Shown: positions 37,176 through 46,362, numbered from the stretch's first letter. The stretch: 64,000 nucleotides of DNA from Henriciella barbarensis (GCF_003576345.1 NZ_QWGB01000007.1:232693-296692), one strand, 5' to 3'. Translations and numbers: made by a program. The notes: generated by a model from the letters alone, not told the origin.

Positions 37176-37181
37176 TATAAT
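37176..37181 (+). promoter_or_regulatory. Consensus -10 element (TATAAT) directly before phhA
   Basis: A perfect TATAAT is six nt upstream of the phhA ATG (37188). Normal spacing to the transcript start would put +1 at or next to the A of the ATG. There is no Shine-Dalgarno sequence in between, and the -35 region around TTTCAT (37154) is weak. This implies a leaderless mRNA. Confidence 0.5.
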
Positions 37182-37187
37182 AGTTGC

Positions 37188-38069
37188 ATGAGCAACCATT
37201 CCGAGAAACCCGCGAACGCAAGAGACGACTGGACCATCGATCAGGGCTGGTCGGATTATACAGCCGACGAACATGCCGTCTGGGATCTCCTCTACAAGAG
37301 GCAGATGGATGTGCTGCCAGGCCGGGCGGCGCCTGAATTTCTGGACGGGTTGAAGGCGCTGGACCTTGGCAAAGGCGGTATCCCTGAATTCGAAGCCATG
37401 TCAGATGAGCTAGAAGCCCTGACAGGGTGGCGCGTGGTGGCTGTGCCAGGTCTCGTGCCGGATGAGGTTTTCTTCGACCATCTCGCCAACCGCCGTTTTC
37501 CGGCAGGCCAGTTCATCCGCAAACGCAATGAGCTTGATTACCTTCAGGAGCCGGATGTCTTCCACGATGTGTTTGGCCACGTTCCGATGCTGACCAATCC
37601 CGTCTTCGCCGACTATATGGAAGCCTATGGCAAGGGCGGCCTGCGCAGTCTCGATTTTGCGGCCCTGAAGAACCTCGCAGCGCTCTACTGGTACACTGTG
37701 GAGTTCGGTCTGATCCAGACTGATGAAGGCCTGCGCATCTATGGCGCGGGTATCGTGTCATCGAAGACTGAGAGCATCTTCGCCCTGGAAGACCCCTCGC
37801 CTAACCGGATCGGGTTTGACCTCGAGCGCCTGATGAAGACCGACTACCGGATCGACGACTTCCAGCAGACCTATTTCGTCATCGACAGCTATGAGCAGCT
37901 TTTCGATGCCACGGTGAAGACAGATTTCGCGCCCATCTATGACCGGATGCAGGGAAAATTCGCGCTGAAGCCTGAAGACGTGGTCGCCGATGACGCTGTG
38001 ATTACGCGTGGCAGCCAGGCCTATGCAAAGGCCAGCGGGCGACTCGCCTCGGTGGATGGCGGCAAGTGA
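37188..38069 (+). CDS. phhA: Phenylalanine 4-monooxygenase
   Basis: 293 residues from ATG 37188; a GTG at 37128 would add 20 unlikely residues. It hydroxylates phenylalanine to tyrosine with pterin and Fe(II). Iron ligands H126, H131 and E172 are in place (FHDVFGHVPM and YTVEFGL). The single-domain bacterial length is standard. Tyrosine then enters the pathway served by maiA and fahA, divergent upstream. The stop overlaps the GTG of the next gene by 4 nt. Confidence 0.95.
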   Translation: MSNHSEKPANARDDWTIDQGWSDYTADEHAVWDLLYKRQMDVLPGRAAPEFLDGLKALDLGKGGIPEFEAMSDELEALTGWRVVAVPGLVPDEVFFDHLANRRFPAGQFIRKRNELDYLQEPDVFHDVFGHVPMLTNPVFADYMEAYGKGGLRSLDFAALKNLAALYWYTVEFGLIQTDEGLRIYGAGIVSSKTESIFALEDPSPNRIGFDLERLMKTDYRIDDFQQTYFVIDSYEQLFDATVKTDFAPIYDRMQGKFALKPEDVVADDAVITRGSQAYAKASGRLASVDGGK

Positions 38070-38386
38070 AGCGCGTACTGGCGCTTTTGGTCCTTGCGGC
38101 CTTTGGCGCCTTTGCTGCTGTGGCCGACGTTACCGTTGGCGCCGACTGCCATTTCGAGGGCACACGACTGAAGGGCAAGGTTCAGGTCGTGACCAGCTTT
38201 CCGGACATCAAGGTCAAGATTGTCGACAGCTTCCCGGACCTGAAAGTCAAGCTCGTCGAGAGCTTTCCAGACGATTGCGGCGAGTGGCAGATGGTCGACA
38301 GTTTTCCCGACTTCACCATCCAGTATGTCGAGAGCTTTCCCGACATCGAGATTGAAATGGTGACCTCGTTTCCGGGCGTCCCCTAG
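38066..38386 (+). CDS. Exported 11-residue-repeat protein (SFPD repeats)
   Basis: 106 residues, starting with GTG inside the phhA stop (GTGA). A signal peptide is predicted (residues 1-20, ending AAVA before DVTVG). The mature part is almost entirely six repeats of a SFPD/SFPG turn at residues 44, 55, 66, 79, 90 and 101. The spacing is 11 except for one 13 step across DDCGEW. Each unit alternates hydrophobic/charged residues (SFPDIKVKIVD), as expected for stacked beta-strands. Two Cys (28, 71) may pair. I have seen similar proteins annotated only as hypothetical; function unknown. Confidence 0.75.
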   Translation: MKRVLALLVLAAFGAFAAVADVTVGADCHFEGTRLKGKVQVVTSFPDIKVKIVDSFPDLKVKLVESFPDDCGEWQMVDSFPDFTIQYVESFPDIEIEMVTSFPGVP

Positions 38387-39720
38387 GCGAGCTCTGACAG
38401 CCCAAGACAGTCGAGCAGCGCTTCGCGCGCCGTCTGACACTCTACAGCGAATGCAGGGTCAGCAAGGTCTGCCGCAACCAGTTTATCGCGGTACGTCTTG
38501 GCAACGATGTCCTGCAGCTGGTCGATCTTTTCCTCGTCTAACAGCACACCCTGATTGCAAGCCGAAAGTTCCTCGTCGGTCATCACAACACGCAGCCGCA
38601 GGCATGCGGGCCCGCCACCATTGCGCATGGACTGGCGCACATCGACATACTGGACCCGTCCGATCGGGCCGTTCCCCTCAACCATCTTCTCGCAGAAGGC
38701 GCGCGTGGATTCGGTCTCCTGCGTCTCGAGCGGGGCAAGGAGGACAAGACGGTCTTCGCCCGGCCATTTCAGAAGCTGCGAGTTGAAGAGATAGGAGGTG
38801 ATGGCGTCGCTGATGGGGACTTCGGCCTCGGGCACCATGACGGTCTTCAACTCGAACAGGCCCTCGCCTGCTTTACGGACGGCCTGGAGGACGGCGTCCG
38901 TCTCTTCAAAGGCATGTTCATGATAGAACAGCGTATCGAGCGAGCCGACACACACAACGTCATTGTGGAAAGCGCCTGCATCGATGGCGGCGCGGGCCTG
39001 GCGGGCGAAGATGCTGCGTTCTGGCGGCATCGTGTGGGCGCGGGCGATGCTTTCGCTGGCGAGCCTTGTCTGACGCGCAGGGAAACCAATCGTACTCTCG
39101 CCTGCCTTGCGGCCATAGACGAACACCTCGACGCCCGGTGCGCCATGGTCAGCGCAAAGGCGGATATGATTGGCCGCGCCTTCGTCGGCAAAGTCTGCAT
39201 GGGCCGGTAGCGCAGCGTGAATGCCAAACCTGTCCGTGTCACCGAAGATGGAGATCAGCGTCGCCGTCGTATCGGGATGCTCGATCGAGCGGTGGAGCAT
39301 CGTGGACAGGTTCGCGCTGGTAAGATGAAGGCGTCCGTCGCTGGCGTCTGCTGAAGGCGACACAGTCGCCGCATTCGCCGCCCACATGGACGACGCGCTG
39401 TATGCAGCCTTGAGGAGCTTTGGGTGGCTACGGGCTGCTGCCTCAATGATGTCGGCGTCGCTTCCTGTGAAGCCAGCCGAGACAAGCAGGTCGAAGTTCG
39501 GACGCGGCAGCGGAGGCAGCACACCCTGCTTGAGGCCTGCCTGCACCAGAAGGCGCATCTTCTCCAGCCCCTGGATCGCCGCTTCGCGTGGGTTAGAGAC
39601 ATCGCCTTCATTGCGCGCGCTTGCGAGATTGCCCTCCGACATGCCGCCATAATTGTGGCTCGGCCCGATCAGACCGTCGAAATTGACTTCGTATGCTGTG
39701 CTCATAAGGGCCGGATACAC
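38383..39720 (-). CDS. astB: N-succinylarginine dihydrolase
   Basis: 445 residues, the usual size. AstB converts N2-succinylarginine to N2-succinylornithine, CO2 and ammonia in the arginine succinyltransferase pathway. Family landmarks: EVNFDGLIGPSHNYGGMS at the N-terminus, NDVVCVGSLDTLFYHEHAF and the C-terminal MRNGGGPACLRLRVV, which has the nucleophilic Cys near the end. It is separated from astD/astA by a DsrE-like gene on the other strand. Its 3' end overlaps the repeat-protein gene by 4 nt. Confidence 0.96.
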   Translation of the reverse strand: MYPALMSTAYEVNFDGLIGPSHNYGGMSEGNLASARNEGDVSNPREAAIQGLEKMRLLVQAGLKQGVLPPLPRPNFDLLVSAGFTGSDADIIEAAARSHPKLLKAAYSASSMWAANAATVSPSADASDGRLHLTSANLSTMLHRSIEHPDTTATLISIFGDTDRFGIHAALPAHADFADEGAANHIRLCADHGAPGVEVFVYGRKAGESTIGFPARQTRLASESIARAHTMPPERSIFARQARAAIDAGAFHNDVVCVGSLDTLFYHEHAFEETDAVLQAVRKAGEGLFELKTVMVPEAEVPISDAITSYLFNSQLLKWPGEDRLVLLAPLETQETESTRAFCEKMVEGNGPIGRVQYVDVRQSMRNGGGPACLRLRVVMTDEELSACNQGVLLDEEKIDQLQDIVAKTYRDKLVAADLADPAFAVECQTAREALLDCLGLSELA

Positions 39721-39812
39721 TGCCCGGCGGTATGATGGAAGCCGCTCATGGACACACCGTCCCTGCCAAGCTCATTATCGCGGACTTCTATCCCTCAAGA
39801 GGAACCGCCATC

Positions 39813-40349
39813 ATGAAACTCAACCCGATGCTCGCCGCCGCTGCCCTATTTGCTCCTGGCGTGATCGCCCATGCGCAAACGCTGCCTGAAGCTTTCACAC
39901 CCGGTCCGGTGATCGAGGAGTTTGGACCCTCCGCACAGGTAGAGGGCATGATCCCGCTTGCCGAAGACATCGAACTGAAGGTCGCTTTCGATATTGCCGA
40001 TACCGAAGAGCGCGGCGGGGTGAACCGCCAGTTCGAGACAGTCGCCCGCTTTCTCAACATGCATGCGCGCGCCGGCGTAGACAGAGACGCGATCAAGCCC
40101 GCCATCGTGGTTCATGGCGGCGCAGCGCAGTACCTCGTTCAGCCAGGCCCAACCGAAGACGCGACCGACACCTTCCGCCTTGTCTTCGCCCTGCTTCAGG
40201 CTGACGTGCCAATCTATCTGTGCGGACAGACGGCGGCCGCGCGGGGCCTCACCAAGGATGACCTCATCCCCGGTGTCGAACTTTCGCTATCGGCTATGAC
40301 CGCACATGCGCAGCTCGCGCTGGATGGCTATTCGCTCAATCCCTTTTGA
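39813..40349 (+). CDS. Exported DsrE-family-like protein
   Basis: 178 residues from ATG 39813 (AAGAGGAA ribosome site; the frame is open upstream from 39732). A signal peptide (ending IAHA before QTLPEA) is followed by a DsrE/DsrF-like Rossmann-type fold (ELKVAFDIAD, then KPAIVVHGGAAQYLV, VPIYLCGQTAAARGLTKDDLIPG). C-G in YLCGQ is the single plausible sulfur-carrier cysteine. In periplasmic DsrE-like proteins the role is usually unknown. It sits alone between astB and astD, on the opposite strand. Confidence 0.8.
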   Translation: MKLNPMLAAAALFAPGVIAHAQTLPEAFTPGPVIEEFGPSAQVEGMIPLAEDIELKVAFDIADTEERGGVNRQFETVARFLNMHARAGVDRDAIKPAIVVHGGAAQYLVQPGPTEDATDTFRLVFALLQADVPIYLCGQTAAARGLTKDDLIPGVELSLSAMTAHAQLALDGYSLNPF

Positions 40350-40352
40350 GGC

Positions 40353-41807
40353 TTAACCCGGAAAACCCTGCGCCTTGAGGCGGGCGGCCTGGTCGGCAGT
40401 CTGGCTTGCCTGCGGCCACGCGCAATAGTCAGCCGCGTAATAGGCACCAGGGCGGAAGTTGCCCGACAGGCCGGGGCCACCGAATGGCATATTGCCTGAC
40501 GCGCCCGCGGTCGGCCGGTTACGGTTCAGAATGCCTGCGCGCATCTCATTATGGGCACGCAGCCAGAGCGCGTCGTCGTTGCTGACGAGGCCACCAGAGA
40601 GGCCAAAGCGCGTATCGTTCGCATGAGCGATGGCAGCGTCAAAGTCCTTCACACGGTGGATCTGAATGAGAGGGCCGAAAAGCTCTTCATCGGGCACATT
40701 GCTGGCATCGGTCACGTCGATCACGCCAGCTGTCACGAAACCGCCGCCGCGGTCCATTCGCTTCAGACGGCGCAGTGGCTTGCCACCCGCCTTGGACAGC
40801 ATGGTCTGGAAGTCGACTGCAGCCTGCGCAGCGTCTTCGGAAACCAGCGGCCCCATGAAGATGTCGTCTTCGTCCCATGCTCCGATCTTGAGACCGCGCG
40901 CGCGCTCAACGATGGCATCGATCACCGATTTGCCGAACGCATTGTCCGGCACATAGACTCGGCGCGCGCAAGTGCAGCGCTGGCCTGTGGTCAGGAAAGC
41001 GGACTGGGCCGCAATGTCGCCAGCCGCTTCTGCATCTGCGGGATCCCAGACGATGAGCGGATTATTGCCGCCCATTTCCAGCGCCAGAATGATATCTGGC
41101 CGGCCAGCGAAGTGGCGATGAAAGGCGGTGCCGGTCCTGGCAGAGCCGGTGAAAAGCACGCCGTTGATGTCAGCATCCAGAAGCGCGGCGCCGGTGTCCC
41201 GGCCACCATTCACGACATTCACCACACCTTTGGGCAGGCCTGCTGCTTCGAAGCAGTCGATCATGATCTTCGCAACGGAAGGGGCAAGTTCAGATGGTTT
41301 GAACACGCAGGTATTTCCTGCGAGCAGCGCAGGGACAATGTGGCCGTTCGGCAGGTGACCCGGGAAATTGAACGGTCCGAACACCGCCATCACGCCATGA
41401 GGACGGTGGGTCAGATGCGCGCCGCCAAAGGCGGTGTCCTGGCTGCGTCCACCGGCGCGCTCAACCTGCGCTTGGATCGAAACAGCTATCTTGCCCTTCA
41501 TGGCGCCGGCTTCTGCAACTGATTCCCAGCGCGCCTTGCCCATATCTTCGCTGATGGCTTTGGAGATATCTTCTGTACGCTTCTCGATTTCAGCCGCATA
41601 GGCTTCAAGGATGCGCGTGCGCGTGTCCTGCGGCACATGACGCCATTCGCGTCCTGCGGCATGCGCAGCCTCTACCGCGTCATTGACCTGCGCCGCACTG
41701 GCCGCTTGGCCGTCCCAGCTTGTTTGACCTGTCGCCGGAGAGGTCTTTTCGAACCAGTCACCTTCGCCAGTGTGCCACTTGCCGTTAATATAAGTGCCTT
41801 TCGCCAT
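40353..41807 (-). CDS. astD: N-succinylglutamate 5-semialdehyde dehydrogenase
   Basis: 484 residues of the aldehyde dehydrogenase superfamily. AstD oxidises succinylglutamate semialdehyde to succinylglutamate with NAD(P)+. Motifs: FGPFNFPGHLPNGHIVPAL (family-typical AstD segment), GSARTG, EMGGNNP (catalytic Glu), and the catalytic Cys in GQRCTCARR. It follows astA by 9 nt on the same strand. Together with astB it covers three of the five AST steps; astC and astE are not seen. Confidence 0.95.
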   Translation of the reverse strand: MAKGTYINGKWHTGEGDWFEKTSPATGQTSWDGQAASAAQVNDAVEAAHAAGREWRHVPQDTRTRILEAYAAEIEKRTEDISKAISEDMGKARWESVAEAGAMKGKIAVSIQAQVERAGGRSQDTAFGGAHLTHRPHGVMAVFGPFNFPGHLPNGHIVPALLAGNTCVFKPSELAPSVAKIMIDCFEAAGLPKGVVNVVNGGRDTGAALLDADINGVLFTGSARTGTAFHRHFAGRPDIILALEMGGNNPLIVWDPADAEAAGDIAAQSAFLTTGQRCTCARRVYVPDNAFGKSVIDAIVERARGLKIGAWDEDDIFMGPLVSEDAAQAAVDFQTMLSKAGGKPLRRLKRMDRGGGFVTAGVIDVTDASNVPDEELFGPLIQIHRVKDFDAAIAHANDTRFGLSGGLVSNDDALWLRAHNEMRAGILNRNRPTAGASGNMPFGGPGLSGNFRPGAYYAADYCAWPQASQTADQAARLKAQGFPG

Positions 41808-41816
41808 AGCGCTTGC

Positions 41817-42839
41817 CTAGCTCCTTAGCCAAAGTCTTGCTGTGCTGCCTGATTGCAGCTTCAGGCGGTCCAGAACCGCCTTAGATGTCACGAACTCGTT
41901 CTCGCCGCGACTTTCCCCTTCGATGAGGCTGATCCGGATATCGTTGAAGTGATCGTTGGATACAATACCGGTCTCACCGCTAGCTTCACCTTCGATGAGC
42001 GTCACGGTGCGGCTCTCGCGGATCGTGCGGATCAGTTTACGCGGCGCGGCGACCAGCGGCCCGCCGTCGAAAATGTCGACCGTTCGCTCAAACCGGAATC
42101 CTTCCCATTCAAGCAGCTTTAGCGCGCCCACACCGTCAGCATGGCAGCGACCGATCACTTCGCGTGCTTCCGGCGGCAGCAGATCCACATAGATCGGGTA
42201 TTTCGGCATCAAATCGAGAATGAACTGGTTGTCGGAGACGGCAGACAGGATGTCCGCCTCCTTGAAACTCATCCGGAAGAAGTGCTGGCCGATCGCATCC
42301 CAGAACGGGGTCTCCCCTTCAGCGTCGACCACGCCGCGAAGTTCTGCGAGAACCATGTCGCCAAACCGTTCGGGATAAGAGGCCATGAGGAGGTAACGGG
42401 ACTGCGCCGCAAGACGCCCCGCCCCACCGCCGCGATGGGCAGACCGAAGGAAGAGCGTGCCGACTTCGGTAAAGCCAACAAACTCATTGGTCAGGATCAG
42501 CGCATCCATATTGTGACGACGGTCAGCCGCCTGGCTCGCCTGAGCGAGCGTGATGACGCGATAGTTGAAGAAAGGCTGGTCGATACCGGTGCCCGCCTTA
42601 ACCGCGCTGCAGCCGCCGATCTCGCCCGTCTCATGATTGACCATCATCATGAGGTATTTGCCATATTGCGGCTGATCGAGATCGCCCGCGAAAGACTTTT
42701 CGGACTTTTCCAGCCGTTCGCGGATGATGCCTTCATGCACAGGCAGGCTGGTAAAGCCGGGGCCTGATTCTTCCGCCAGCGTCATCAGCGCGTCAAAATC
42801 ATCCCGCCGCGCTGGCCGCATGACATAGGGGGCCGTCAT
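41817..42839 (-). CDS. astA: Arginine N-succinyltransferase
   Basis: 340 residues. AstA transfers succinyl from succinyl-CoA to the alpha-amino group of arginine, the entry step of the pathway. Recognisable segments are the N-terminal MRPARRDDFDALMTLAEESG, TEVGTLFLRSAHRGGGAGRLAAQSRYLLM and the C-terminal RLWLRS. The fold is GNAT-like. The start overlaps the M20 hydrolase stop by 4 nt, and the stop is 9 nt before astD. Confidence 0.95.
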   Translation of the reverse strand: MTAPYVMRPARRDDFDALMTLAEESGPGFTSLPVHEGIIRERLEKSEKSFAGDLDQPQYGKYLMMMVNHETGEIGGCSAVKAGTGIDQPFFNYRVITLAQASQAADRRHNMDALILTNEFVGFTEVGTLFLRSAHRGGGAGRLAAQSRYLLMASYPERFGDMVLAELRGVVDAEGETPFWDAIGQHFFRMSFKEADILSAVSDNQFILDLMPKYPIYVDLLPPEAREVIGRCHADGVGALKLLEWEGFRFERTVDIFDGGPLVAAPRKLIRTIRESRTVTLIEGEASGETGIVSNDHFNDIRISLIEGESRGENEFVTSKAVLDRLKLQSGSTARLWLRS

Positions 42840-44107
42840 TCCATCAGCGCCTTTATCTTCGCCGCATCGATGCGGCCGTCAGCAAACCTGTTGAGGAGAA
42901 GCGCCGAGAGTTGCGCCCGCTCGACCAGGCTAGACATAACGACATATTCCTCGCTGGAATGGATACGCCCGCCCATGACACCGAGCGTATCGACATTTGG
43001 CACGCCCGCCGCGAAGATGTTGTTTCCTTCACAGACACCGCCAGTGTCCTCAAAGGTCAGCTCCAGCCCAAGCGCAGAGCCGGTTTGCGCCACAGCGTCG
43101 AACAGGGCCTGCTGGGCATCATTACGCGGCTTTGGAGGTCGGTAGAAACCGCCATGCAGGTGCCCGGTAATGCCGTCACGTGCTGTCGCTTCGCGGAAGA
43201 TACGCTCGACTTCCCAGGTCGCCCACTGAGCGGCATCAGCATCCGGCGCACGCGCGCCAAAGCGGATGATGGCAAGGTCTGGCACGATATTGACGGCGCC
43301 GCCGCCATCGATCGCGCCGACATTGAACGACACGCCTTCACGTCGCCCATTGAGCGCTTCGAGATCGACCACGGCATGCGCCGCCGCTTCGAGCGCGCTG
43401 CGTCCGTCTTCCTTGGACCGGCCAGCATGCGCCGAGCGCCCGTGCAGAACAATGTCGAATACGGCAGACCCCTTGCGACCGCCCGACATGGCGCCTGTCT
43501 CCATGCATGGTTCATAGGTCATGCCGACAAGTGCGCCTGAAGACGCGGCTTCTTTCAGCGCGCCTGCGCTTGCGAAATTGCCGATTTCCTCATCCGGAGA
43601 GATCACGATCTGATAGCCCAGCTTCTCTTTAAGCGGGCCTGCCTCAAACGCTTGCAGTGCGCCCAGCATGACAGAGAGCCCGCCCTTCATATCGGCGAGA
43701 CCGGGGCCGTTCTTGCGCCCTTCGCCAAGGTCCTTGATTTCGGTGAAAGTGCCCGGCGGGAAGACGGTGTCATAGTGACCGCTCATCACCACCTGCACGG
43801 GTGCGTCGGGGCGAGATTTGATGCGGAGGATTGGGCCGGTCTCGAAATCGACGGCTTCTCCCTTTTCGTCGATCTTTTCAAAGGGCTGGGATGTATCCAG
43901 CCTCACATCAGCTTCGAGCGCTGAGAACGCGTCTGCCAGCTTGGGCGCCAGCGTTTTCAACCCGTTAGCATTCCAGCTCCCGGTATTGATCGAAGCCCAG
44001 TCGAGCATGCGAGACGCCATTTTATCTTCGGCCGCCGCAATTCGTTCGCAGACGGCTTCGTCTTCTGAATTTTTCTTGCCTAGATCAGTCATGCTTCTTG
44101 GTTTCAT
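42836..44107 (-). CDS. M20-family metallohydrolase in the AST operon
   Basis: 423 residues, with the M20 two-zinc set: GHYDTVF (His and Asp), GLADMKGG (bridging Asp), SPDEEIGN (Glu/Glu), then a dimerisation insert and a later zinc His in MGGRIHSSEEYV. M20 includes succinyl-diaminopimelate desuccinylase and carboxypeptidase G2. Being coupled to astA by a 4-nt overlap, with no astE nearby, it is a good candidate for removing succinate from N-succinylglutamate. That role is inferred; a general peptidase is the alternative. Confidence 0.85.
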   Translation of the reverse strand: MKPRSMTDLGKKNSEDEAVCERIAAAEDKMASRMLDWASINTGSWNANGLKTLAPKLADAFSALEADVRLDTSQPFEKIDEKGEAVDFETGPILRIKSRPDAPVQVVMSGHYDTVFPPGTFTEIKDLGEGRKNGPGLADMKGGLSVMLGALQAFEAGPLKEKLGYQIVISPDEEIGNFASAGALKEAASSGALVGMTYEPCMETGAMSGGRKGSAVFDIVLHGRSAHAGRSKEDGRSALEAAAHAVVDLEALNGRREGVSFNVGAIDGGGAVNIVPDLAIIRFGARAPDADAAQWATWEVERIFREATARDGITGHLHGGFYRPPKPRNDAQQALFDAVAQTGSALGLELTFEDTGGVCEGNNIFAAGVPNVDTLGVMGGRIHSSEEYVVMSSLVERAQLSALLLNRFADGRIDAAKIKALME

Positions 44108-44236
44108 GGGACGTGACGAACTGCAAGCCCGTCTCTGGCAGCTTTTGCGGCTATTCGGCGCGAGGTGGTGCTGACGGTTAACAATGAGGGCCGCACGCTC
44201 TAGGAGGACCGCTTGCGAAGCTCAGGAGGCTAGACT

Positions 44237-44986
44237 GTGAGACGATTTTTTGTATTCGCCGCCCTTGCGGGACTTGGTTTTACCCCAGCGGCTGCGGCAG
44301 ACGAAGGTTGGACAGGAGAAGGTTCCTTTTCGGCGGGCTACACCACCGGCAACACGGAAACGGCCGATCTCGGTCTCGGCGTAAAATTGAACCGCGAGAT
44401 TGGCCTCTGGACCTATAGCGGCGAAGCGAACGTCGAATATGGCGAGACCGACGCTGTGGAAACGCGTAACCGCATCTTCCTTTCCGGGCAGGTCGACCGG
44501 CAACTCGGCGACAAGCTCTTTGCCTTCGGCCGAACGTCCTATGAGAAGGACGAGTTCTCCGGCTTTGACTCCCGTCTCTTCGTGGGCGGCGGTCTTGGCT
44601 ATCAGCTCATCGAGACCGACTCGACGAACTGGGACGTTCAGGGCGGCCCCGGCATAAAGATTGACGAAGTCCAGGCGACCACAACGATCCGCAACGGCGT
44701 GCCTGTCGTCGTCCCGGCTTCGACTGAACAATCAGCCTCCGTCGTCGGACGTTCGGAGTTCTCTCAGAAGTTCAACGATGCGGTGAGCCTCTCGAACAAC
44801 ACCGATGTCATTTATGCGAGCGAGTCGACGCAGTTCGTGAATGTCACTGCGCTGACAGCGGCGCTGACTGATACGTTCTCGGCGCGCTTTTCCTTCGATG
44901 TGCGACATGACACGAACCCGCCGCCCGGTTTTGAGGCGACGGATACGGTCACGCGCGCATCGCTGGTTTACGCTTTCGGTGGATAG
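44237..44986 (+). CDS. DUF481 outer-membrane beta-barrel protein (YdiY-like)
   Basis: 249 residues from GTG 44237 with a strong AGGAGG at 44224-44229. A signal peptide ends AAAA before DEGWTGEG. The body is a string of amphipathic beta strands (GSFSAGYTTGNTETADLGLGV, NREIGLWTYSGEANVEYGE in pieces) and ends in a C-terminal YAFGG aromatic pattern compatible with BamA recognition. DUF481 proteins include salt-stress-induced outer membrane proteins. It converges with the PLP enzyme gene. Confidence 0.85.
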   Translation: MRRFFVFAALAGLGFTPAAAADEGWTGEGSFSAGYTTGNTETADLGLGVKLNREIGLWTYSGEANVEYGETDAVETRNRIFLSGQVDRQLGDKLFAFGRTSYEKDEFSGFDSRLFVGGGLGYQLIETDSTNWDVQGGPGIKIDEVQATTTIRNGVPVVVPASTEQSASVVGRSEFSQKFNDAVSLSNNTDVIYASESTQFVNVTALTAALTDTFSARFSFDVRHDTNPPPGFEATDTVTRASLVYAFGG

Positions 44987-44992
44987 GGTCGC

Positions 44993-46282
44993 CTAGACCT
45001 TTTCCAGGGCCTGTTCGAGGTCGACCAGAAGATCTTCTGGCGCCTCGACGCCCACCGAGAAACGCACAAGGCCATCGGTGAAGCCAATCCGTTTACGGAT
45101 CTCTTCATCCACACCTGAGTGGGTCGTCGAACCTGGATGACACATCAGGCTTTCGGTACCCCCAAGGCTGACAGCCAACTTAACCAGCTGGAGATTGTCG
45201 AGCAGCCGGAACGCCGCTTCCTTGCCGCCTTTAACATCAAACGAAAAGGTTGAACCCGCGGCCTCGCACTGTTCGTCAAAAACCTTGCGTTGCGGGTCGC
45301 CTTCTTCAAGAAAAGCCGGGTACATGACCTTGCCGATTTTCGGGTGGTCGCGCAGGAACTCCGCACAGATACGGGCATTGTCGAACGCTTTCTCCATACG
45401 CATGCGAACCGTTTCCAGCGATCGCGTCAGCAGCCAGCAAGTATGGGCATCGAGCGTTGTGCCAAGATAGTTACGTACACGGCGGATCTTGGCGATGACC
45501 GCTTCGCTGCCGATCGCTGCACCGCCAACGAGGTCAGAGTGACCGCCGATATATTTGGTGAGCGAGTAGAGCGCGATGTCGGCGCCATGCTTGATTGGAA
45601 GGTGGCCGATCGGGCCCATCATGGTGTTGTCGCACATGATGACCGGGCGATGGCCCGTTTCCTTTTCAATCGTGTCGGCCACGCGTTTGCAGGCCGCGAT
45701 ATCGACCAGCGCATTAGTCGGATTAGCGGGTGATTCAGTGAAGATGACGCTAAGTGGCCCGGTCTTGGCGGCCTCACGGGCGCGTTCGAGCATCTTCTCC
45801 TCGCTCGCCCACGCATCCATCTCGAACGGCGTCACGCCAAAGTCCGGCATGAAGCTGCGCATGAAGACTTCAGTACCGCCATAAAGCGGGCTGGAGTGCA
45901 GTATAGTGGTCCCTGCCCCGGCACAGGCGAGCAGCGCCGTCGTGATCGCGCCCATACCAGACGAGAAGACAAGCGCCATTTCGCCCGCATCATAAAGGGT
46001 GAGGCGATCCTCCAGCACTTCCATGTTCGGATTGTTGAAGCGCGTATAGATGAGATCGGCTTCTTCCGGATCGTCGGCGAGGCGCTTTCCGGCCAGCTGG
46101 CGGAACAGGGCTTCGCCATCGCGGGCCGATTTGAAGGCGAACGTCGAAGTCATGAAAATCGGCGGTTTGATCGAGTTTTCCGACATGGCCGGATCGAAAC
46201 CGTATCCCATGACCAGGGATTCAGGCTTCAGCTTATGCTCGCCAATCTTGCGCTTGCGATAATGTTTGTCGGGCTTGCTCAT
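44993..46282 (-). CDS. Cystathionine gamma-synthase/lyase-family PLP enzyme
   Basis: 429 residues, fold type I PLP enzyme of Cys/Met metabolism. The Schiff-base lysine is in SLTKYIGGHSD, the Asp that contacts the pyridine ring in MCDNTMMGP, and the phosphate loop in FSSGMGAITTALL. The N-terminal stretch is longer than in E. coli MetB (386). Methionine gamma-lyase, cystathionine gamma-lyase and gamma-synthase activities cannot be told apart from sequence by eye. It is alone, with a terminator belonging to the upstream TPR gene just before it. Confidence 0.88.
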   Translation of the reverse strand: MSKPDKHYRKRKIGEHKLKPESLVMGYGFDPAMSENSIKPPIFMTSTFAFKSARDGEALFRQLAGKRLADDPEEADLIYTRFNNPNMEVLEDRLTLYDAGEMALVFSSGMGAITTALLACAGAGTTILHSSPLYGGTEVFMRSFMPDFGVTPFEMDAWASEEKMLERAREAAKTGPLSVIFTESPANPTNALVDIAACKRVADTIEKETGHRPVIMCDNTMMGPIGHLPIKHGADIALYSLTKYIGGHSDLVGGAAIGSEAVIAKIRRVRNYLGTTLDAHTCWLLTRSLETVRMRMEKAFDNARICAEFLRDHPKIGKVMYPAFLEEGDPQRKVFDEQCEAAGSTFSFDVKGGKEAAFRLLDNLQLVKLAVSLGGTESLMCHPGSTTHSGVDEEIRKRIGFTDGLVRFSVGVEAPEDLLVDLEQALEKV

Positions 46283-46362
46283 CAGAGATGTCCTTTGAAT
46301 TGGTTGGTTGCAACTGAAACCATTTACCGGCGCGGTTCAAGCTTTCCCATGTGGGCTGAAAT

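Noticed and set aside
46283..46362. Possible SAM-II-like riboswitch upstream of the Cys/Met PLP enzyme
   Set aside because: I compared the minus-strand leader with the remembered SAM-II core and could not place both the pseudoknot and the conserved loop; only a short GGTT/AACC hairpin is seen. An Infernal search with the SAM riboswitch models would settle it.
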